DNA from: Siphonodentalium dalli
Taxonomy: Eukaryota > Mollusca > Scaphopoda > Gadilida > Siphonodentaliidae
Length of the DNA stretch: 64,000 nt
NCBI GenBank assembly: GCA_032622095.1
Contig: CP136064.1
Span: forward strand, 262,179,863 to 262,243,862
Direction of reading: 5' to 3'
The stretch's first letter is position 1, and the number at the start of each line of letters is the position of its first letter. The notes below the pieces were generated by a model. It was given only the letters and a program-made list of their open reading frames with translations. It made no database searches and was not told the origin of the DNA. The position numbers were made by a program, and so were the translations under genes. Shown here one piece after another: positions 57,640-64,000 of the stretch.

Positions 57640-59030
57640 GCATTGCCATCGACATCATTGCGCCAACCTCTTATGTCTTTGCACGGACTGTCTTACTAAC
57701 ACACATGGGCCGGGTTTATGGGCTAATTATGTGATAAATAATATGTTGTACGTACAGTAATGCTCTAATTAATCGACCTCTTAACCACAGCATAATTATG
57801 GGTAACTTTTCAGGATTTAGTCGGAAATATGGCTTGTTGCCATTCATCGGAAAGCATTACTGTATATAGAAGACAGTCCGGTCACTGTAACAGCAATATG
57901 AATTCAGAGTTGACGCAAAACTCGTGTAGGGGTTAACATGCGTTATTATGTTCGTGTACAAACATTGGTTAACTGGTGTAAAGATGGTATGAGAGAAGAA
58001 AATAGACACTGGGCCCTGATTGGTCAATAGCCCTGTGTATTTTTAGTATAACAAATACATCACGCCTCTTCCATATGATCTGTTATAGGTAAAATAACCT
58101 TTGGAATAGGACATAACACTTTGTAGTGAAGTTTGAATTATGTGGTATGGTCTAAATTACGACATTAAGTTTTAGTGCGCTTTTGACACTAGTTACGAAA
58201 ACACTTAAAGGCGAATTCCTTGCCGGTCTGATTTTATTTTTTACATACAATTTTCCGCAAATGTCAATCTTTCAGATTTAAATACAATTGTGGACCTGGG
58301 TATTGTATTGTAAATAGTATACACTAAAACGTCTCTACTGAGGCTTATGAAAAACATGCACACCCGTATAACCCATATTAAGGTGCAAAGTGAGCACTCA
58401 TGTATTCCATTTTCGTAAAGTTTGCTATTTTTTTTTTTTGCATTATTAACTGTAAATAAAAGAACGTATTAGCACCATGTTACCGCAACACACGGTTCCA
58501 TTTTGAATGCGCATTGCATTAAGTATCTGTTCTAAATACAGCTAACAAAACGCGGTTATGCTACAGCCCCACTCTAGCAATGGCTTCAGTTATAAACAGT
58601 ATTGAGCAGTCCCGCAGAAAATATATACAACCAATCAGCTGGCAACCAGTTCTCGCCATGCTTCAAGGTTCTGTGCATGCCAACAACAATGCTATAATTG
58701 TTACAAAATATAATTTTACTGTTCAATTAAACTATCTTTCTTGGAATGATGAACTGTGCAATTATCGGATAATATTAATCTGTTTGTGCTCGTGAATTTT
58801 GTCGTTAACCGATTTGAATATGTGAACATTAACCCCCACACGACTACTGCGCCATATATGACGCCATAATGTCATACCTCATAATATATATGACTTGTAT
58901 GTATGTATTATATTATTTGCCTTTTGCGGTAACCAATGTCAACGACTGGAGATCACACAGCCTTAGGGAATGGCACAAGCCTTTTATTATGAACTAATTT
59001 CTTCTTTATTCAAATGATATCTCTCATCAT
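57640..59030. other. downstream flank of the SLC5 gene, nothing recognised
   Basis: AT-rich. Frames (e.g. 58580-58795) lack motifs or context. Confidence 0.4.
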
Positions 59031-59048
59031 CTCCAAACCTGATTATAG

Positions 59049-59640
59049 CGTGTCTGTAATTGGCAGACGAGGTCCCCAGAGAGTGAATTTGGTGACGCTG
59101 TCCCGCATAGAGAGCTAGCATAACCAAATTCACCCTCTGGGGACCGCATTCTGCTAAGGCCTCATATTCTCTGGAAAGTTTCTTTATTATCAAATTTCTA
59201 TAGAACCTTAGATTCTGTTTCGTTTTTACTTTTGTTTCTGTATATCCCCATGCCTTGAAATAGTGTGCCTGACATTTGCAGAATAATGTCCCCAGAAGGT
59301 GAATTTAGTGACGCTACCACGCACATTGGGCTAGCATCACAAAATTCACCCTCTGGGACCTCATTCTGCTGTGATACTAATGATGGTGATTGTGAGATAC
59401 TAATGATGGCATTTGTGTGATACTAATGATGGTAATTGTGTGATGCTAATGATGGTAATTGTGTGATGCTAATGATGGTAATTGTGAGATACTAATGACG
59501 GTAATTGTGAAATACTAATGATGGTAATTGTGTGATACTAATGATGGTAATTGTAGCCGATGATACCATACAGAATGAGGTCTCCAGAGTGTGAATTTGG
59601 TGATGCTAGCCAGCTCTGGGGACCTCATTCTGCAAATGAC
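59049..59640. repeat. three 'gaggtccccagag' hairpin repeats and a 23-bp tandem array
   Basis: Hairpins at 59065-59162, 59275-59372 and 59568-59640: each has tccccagag-gtgaatttgg on the left and its inverse with gaccgcattctgct on the right around gctagc. Between the last two is gatactaatgatggtaattg-tgt repeated about eight times (59371-59556). Confidence 0.78.
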
Positions 59641-60255
59641 AGACACACAAATTTTGTTCGATATTTTGTGAACTTATAATAAGGTCAACATGTTGCTTTA
59701 TTCGCTTAATCTCTCTCTTAATATCGCGTAAGTCCACAAATTGTGGGTAAAATGTCGCCAGTAACAGCGGTCTTACCGAGTCATCAAGGGATGTAAATCT
59801 TGCATGTATTCACGAGTTTGATTTACCCACTGCATGCGAGTACCTCGTGTCCCTTTAAGTCACCAAACACATGAACATCACAATTTCATGAAACAATACC
59901 GACAATTCTTCTTAACAGCATCACTGTGCCGCACCAAGTCAGCATGACCCACCAAAATCATAGCATTTCAACAGGACCCACCAACATCATAGCAAATTAG
60001 CAGGACCCACCACCATCATAGCAAATTAGCAGGACCTCTTAACCAGTGATTAATACGGGGATAAGTGATGGACAATTTCTAACTCGAATTTCCCACACAA
60101 CAGTTTTTTGAAAAAGAACACTTCAATTTAAATCAGATATATGTCGCCAATAACCAATTAATATCGTTTGACATCGTTTCCGGGTAGCACTTATAACTGC
60201 GATAGTCTTACTGATAATACAAGCATCCTTATTGTAATTCACTTTGAAGACAAGA

Positions 60256-60719
60256 TGTGACCCGCCATATCAAATCCAGTCGTAAGTCGGGATTGTTTTT
60301 ACCCTGTGCCAATGCATTCTCTTATATATGCGAGTCGACCATAGGTCGCCTCGCATATATAAGAGAATGCATTGGCCTAACAATTTTTTACAATTTTAAT
60401 AATTGTTTCTTGTATTCTTTAACAATTTTATAATTTCACCCATACAGAGCCCCAGACAAACATGAGCAGAAGACACTCTTCTATATGCTTCTATATATGT
60501 GTGCATGGGGCTCCATGCAGGGTAATGGATGTTTTTTATTTTATGTCCTAAAAATTGTAAGAAACATTTATTTAAAAAAATGATAAAAAATTGTTAGGCC
60601 AATGCATTCTCTTATATATGCGAGGCGACCTATGGTCGACTCGCATATATAAGAGAATGCATTGGCACAGGGTTAAAAAAAATCCCGACTTACGACTGGA
60701 TTTGATATGGCGGGTCACA
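60256..60719 (+). mobile_element. TGTGACCC-type MITE carrying the palindrome cassette, copy 2
   Basis: Ends TGTGACCCGCCATATCAAAT and ATTTGATATGGCGGGTCACA; about 95% like the 51.2-kb copy over its whole length including the spacer. Possible 3-bp AGA duplication at the flanks. Palindromes at 60307-60377 and 60597-60665. Confidence 0.87.
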
Positions 60720-61630
60720 AGATACCAGGGGATATTATCACTTGTGTTCTTTAATTCGATCGAGCGTGAAGTAATAGACACCCTTCGCATACGACAACCT
60801 ATAATTATTACGAATATTATAGGGTACTATGTCACTATAATTTGTGTTTTTTCTATTCGTTGTCGTTTTTCCCAATCCATTTTTACGATTACGGTTTTGG
60901 ATTTTCAATGAAAATCTAAAAGTGAACTTACATACAAATTATTTTGGACGCTCAAATGAACCATCTCCCTATAATTAAATATGCAGACACGTGTGCCGAA
61001 GTAATCGATTACCTATTCATGTGATGATGTGATCAGACATTGATCTCAATCTACCGAGGTCTCGGTGTACCCAGGGCCATATGCACGTACGTCCAATTTG
61101 TACCATGTGTTGTCATTACCAACGAAAGTCACATGACTCACGTGACCATGGCGTCTACACGTACAATGTCAAACCGTTCAGCATGTTTGTGTCAAACGTC
61201 TAGCTTTAAGAAAAGTGTAGCGAAGAGGAATAATCCAATCCTTTGCATATCAAATGACCAATCAGCACTGTGCTTTCATGTGACTTTGGTTGTCCCAGCC
61301 TTGATTTAAATATTCACAAGTTTTGGATACAGTAATAACATGAAGTGAAATAGAAAAACCTTGTTGGGTAGATGTTAAGTGATATACATTACAATAGGAA
61401 ATATAATATCTATATCATTGTCATGATTTGGAATAGCATTTAGCACATTAATTTAACAGTCTTGATTATGGCTTTATAAGTCAAATTATATCTGCCTTGC
61501 TGTCATGCACGCTTGTGTGAAGAACCGACTTCAATGTACAGTAATTATAAGCGTTTAGAAAAGGTGACAAATAAAGTGCGTGTTTGTGAATAGCTAATAT
61601 CGCTAATATTACGTGTCATACTATTTACAG
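60720..61630. other. intergenic sequence, nothing recognised
   Basis: No repeats with partners in the window. The frame at 61040-61309 overlaps a phrase (gtgttgtcattaccaacgaa, ctacacgtacaatgtcaaac) that weakly resembles 9180-9260. Confidence 0.35.
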
Positions 61631-61638
61631 ATATATAG

Positions 61639-61757
61639 ACAGAACACAACGCGCATCTTAATCGAGAATCTTTTATCGAATGAGTTGCGGATGGCGCAAT
61701 GATATATTTCGCAAGAGTTCAATAAAAGATTCGAGATTATGATGCAAGTTGTGTTCT
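61639..61757. mobile_element. hairpin repeat 'gaacacaacgcgcatctta'
   Basis: agaacacaacgcgcatctta-atcgagaatcttttat pairs with ataaaagattcgagattatg-atgcaagttgtgttct; the centre is ggatggcgcaatgatata. Confidence 0.65.
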
Positions 61758-61759
61758 GT

Positions 61760-62555
61760 GTTTATTCTACACCGTTCAGTCAGATAAGTTCAATCCATGA
61801 ATGTCACCTTCATTGTTACTATAGCTACCTTTACTGTGATTTAAGTCTGACAAATAACCAGTAATTATGGGGGGGGGGGATCACCGGAAGCGGATGATCG
61901 ACGTAATGGACGTCATCTTTCTTGGCGACAGCGTCAACAAGAATAGTTCCGGCTTGTATTCCAATAGATGTATACACTAATATGTATTCAATGGCTGGGA
62001 TTCCGTTGAATGCATGTGCCTCACGTCAATGGGTGTGGAATAATATATTATATTGTGAGTATTAAATATTATGAGTTATATTTTTTGCTATTTATGTTAC
62101 CTATTTGGACCACCTGAAAGTTACACAAATGAGTTATAACGAGGTTTGGAAAGGCAACAATGCATGATCTAACCTACACATAGGTTGAGGCCCTAATACA
62201 ATGTGCCACTTTACTTCATATTGACAAACATCACTTTATTTTCGGTGTTGCAAAGCTATGCTGAATTACACAATGTTAGCATATTTATGCTTGATATTTT
62301 CGTATTCCCTGTTCAATATCTAAATTTACCTTGGAAGTTTTAGCCGCCCCATGCAGACCCTGACATACGCACCCCGTTTGGCATGATTATAACTGCTCTG
62401 AGAATGTTTGAATCATCTGTTTGTGCGTGCATATTTGCATTTTACTGTCTCTTATTTGTGTTGCTAATTGATATATTTTCCACATTCACATTTATCTTTG
62501 GAGCGAAGAGAACTGTTCGTATATTAATTTTGTGAACTGATTAATTCATTATTAT
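61760..62555. other. intergenic sequence, nothing recognised
   Basis: One G-run (61869-61879). No coding or repeat signal. Confidence 0.4.
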
Positions 62556-62557
62556 GA

Positions 62558-62854
62558 TTGACTGTTACCTGTCCAAAGGTAAAACACATATTGAACAAAC
62601 TATCGGTACCGTTGGACTCAAAATTTTATTTACAACTCCCTTTAAAAACAGAAGATATACTCTTTGGGATAAGTACAGGAACAAACGTACTTGCAACAAA
62701 TAGCATAATTCTGCTGGCAAAAGGGTATATATACGTAACAAAATGCGGCACATACAACTTAGATATTGAAGCAGCTGTTCTTTTCTTCAACCAAGAGTAC
62801 AACGTTACACACACATGTAAATGGGATGTCTCCTTGGACATGCATTTGGGATAA
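62558..62854 (+). pseudogene. LINE ORF2 C-terminal fragment
   Basis: A 98-codon frame has LKTEDILFGISTGTNVLATN, then SIILLAKGYIYVTKC and DIEAAVLFFNQEY. The pattern ED-ILFG ... N-x-IILLAK-x-YI-x2-KC ... FF is usual in the last domain of many non-LTR retrotransposon ORF2 proteins. No other part of that element is nearby, as expected for 5' truncation. Confidence 0.5.
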
Positions 62855-63059
62855 CATGAGACAGTATCATTGATATTTTCCCTTCACATGGGGGCCCACA
62901 GCTACACGACGGGTGCGCATCAGGCGAAAATGCACCAGTCCGAAATCGGCACTTCAGCGTGTTTTCATGTTGATTTCGATGCTTCACGGTTTCCATGAAG
63001 CTATTTTTGCTTATATGGAGGGACCGGGGATATTATCAGAGGGGTGTATTCCACCCCAG

Positions 63060-63200
63060 GGACGTGGCGACAAGGGGGTCTAACCCTCTAACTTTGGTCA
63101 ACATATTCAACAGCTGGAAATGTTATGCCTCACACAGCATTTGTTGGAAATTTTACACCACTTATAGGTTGAAATTGTTAGTTGGTTGATTTTCCATCAA
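63060..63200 (+). repeat. dispersed repeat, third copy (see 18.7 and 21.7 kb)
   Basis: gacgtggcgacaagggggtc-taaccctc, aacatattcaacagctggaa, cagcatttgttggaaatttt. Confidence 0.55.
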
Positions 63201-63639
63201 CTAACTATGTTGTTTTAGACCAACTCTAGCAAATCTTTTCTATATTTAGACCAAATTTTGTTCTCAAATTGCTATCAATTAGAAATATACAATCATTGTA
63301 GGTGGTGTCAGTTTGGTTGGAAATTTCCAACAGTTCAAAGTTCAAAGCCAAATGGTCCCCTATTTGAACCTCTCTGGTCGGCGTCCATGTTGAATCGGGT
63401 GTATTTGGTGAATTTGTGTGGTATCCTGGGAGCAACCCTACACCACTCTTTGTTCGACATTAATCGGTAAAAGCCGATAACTGGCATGGGATCCCTCTGG
63501 ACGGCGGCCATGTTGGATTGGAGTGGGGTGTCTATGTAATTTCAGTCGAATACGGCAGTATCTTACCAGATCTACCATATAATTATTAGTGCATGCGTTT
63601 GAACTATATATGGAAATTCTTTAATGTACGATATTAACC

Positions 63640-64000
63640 AAAAACACTGCAGCGAGTACGAAACACCGCGGGCAGAGTGGTTTGTAAGATCACACGTAAA
63701 GATTACATTACCCCGACATTGTCCATGTGCACTACATTGGTTTCCCGTTTCCCAGCGGATTAATTTCAAGGTGCTCACAATGAGTTACAAGTTATAAAAT
63801 AACTGTGCACCATAATACCTCAATGATAAGATATACATGTGCATATGTACCATCCAGACTGGATGTCATGCTCTTACTTCACCCGAAGGTTGACAGAGTA
63901 GTTTCGGTGACATATCGTTTTACATAGCCGGGCCGACTCTGGAATTCACTACCAGTGATTATCCGCGGCCGTTCTGAATATGATGAAACCAAAGGTCTTT
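63640..64000 (+). pseudogene. CR1/L2-like LINE ORF2 3' end, broken, runs off the window
   Basis: Pieces in different frames match the conserved end of CR1-like ORF2: LQRVRNTAGRVVCKITRKDY, then LHWFPVSQRINFKVLTMSYK, then after a gap SFGDISFYIAGPTLEFTTSD. The usual form is LQR-x-QN-x-AAR ... LHWLPV-x-RI-x-FK-x-L ... YG-x-R-x-FS-x2-AP-x-LWN-x-LP. Stops and frameshifts make it a relic. Confidence 0.75.

Noticed and set aside
8716-61000. Recurring peptide LCQCILLYMRVDHRSPRIYK in many frames
   Set aside because: It is the translation of the 68-bp palindrome in MITEs, present in both directions; not a protein family.

Overview
The window is animal nuclear DNA: AT-rich, intron-rich and dense in non-autonomous transposable elements. 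A tRNA-derived SINE with an (ATCA)n tail, CR1/L2-like LINE fragments, many hairpin MITEs and ~130-bp 'tcaaggtcaaa' tandem blocks suggest a marine lophotrochozoan such as a bivalve mollusc. That is inference from repeat style; the sequence does not prove a species.

The one host gene I can support is a large sodium:solute symporter of the SLC5 family (closest in layout to the SLC5A5/A6/A8/A12 group) on the + strand. I assembled it by hand as 14 coding exons from 3170 to the stop codon at 56942. Splice phases match at all 13 junctions and the joined frame is open for 503 codons. The N-terminal ~100-150 codons are missing and presumably lie upstream of position 1. Introns run from about 1 to 13.7 kb and hold nearly everything else in the window.

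The most unusual feature is in this gene. Five of its splice boundaries carry local tandem duplications that copy the splice site plus the adjacent end of the exon: acceptors of exons 7, 8 and 10, and donors of exons 9 and 13. Unit lengths and copy numbers differ (91 bp x4, ~50 bp x8, 30-bp minisatellite, ~30-45 bp x3, 65 bp x2), so these look like independent events. At exon 10 the nearest duplicate acceptor is exactly 21 nt upstream and in frame.

Mobile elements by region: a degenerate inverted repeat (880-2760); a tRNA-SINE with a 14-bp target duplication (3946-4215); a 4.07-kb foldback element built of ~165-bp units with poly-G/poly-C junctions and CCGG flanks (11292-15357); a 68-bp palindrome cassette occurring 13 times, paired inside two unrelated MITE families (one TTAA-flanked and piggyBac-like at 8.8, 21.1 and 54.3 kb; one with TGTGACCC ends at 51.2 and 60.3 kb); a broken APE-type non-LTR retrotransposon antisense to the host gene (37.2-42.2 kb); foldback repeats at 34.0, 36.1 and 42.3 kb; a GC-rich foldback with ~10-bp flanking repeats (56.1-56.5 kb); and LINE 3' fragments at 62.6 kb and at the right edge. 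Tandem repeats include a 31-bp minisatellite of ~38 units (43.3-44.5 kb) and a GAT microsatellite starting directly after the exon 11 donor (46.9-47.8 kb).

Several stretches look like decayed coding sequence of unknown origin (27.4-28.9 kb minus, 34.7-35.3 kb, 42.9-43.3 kb minus, 50.6-52.3 kb). No rRNA, functional tRNA or CRISPR array was seen.
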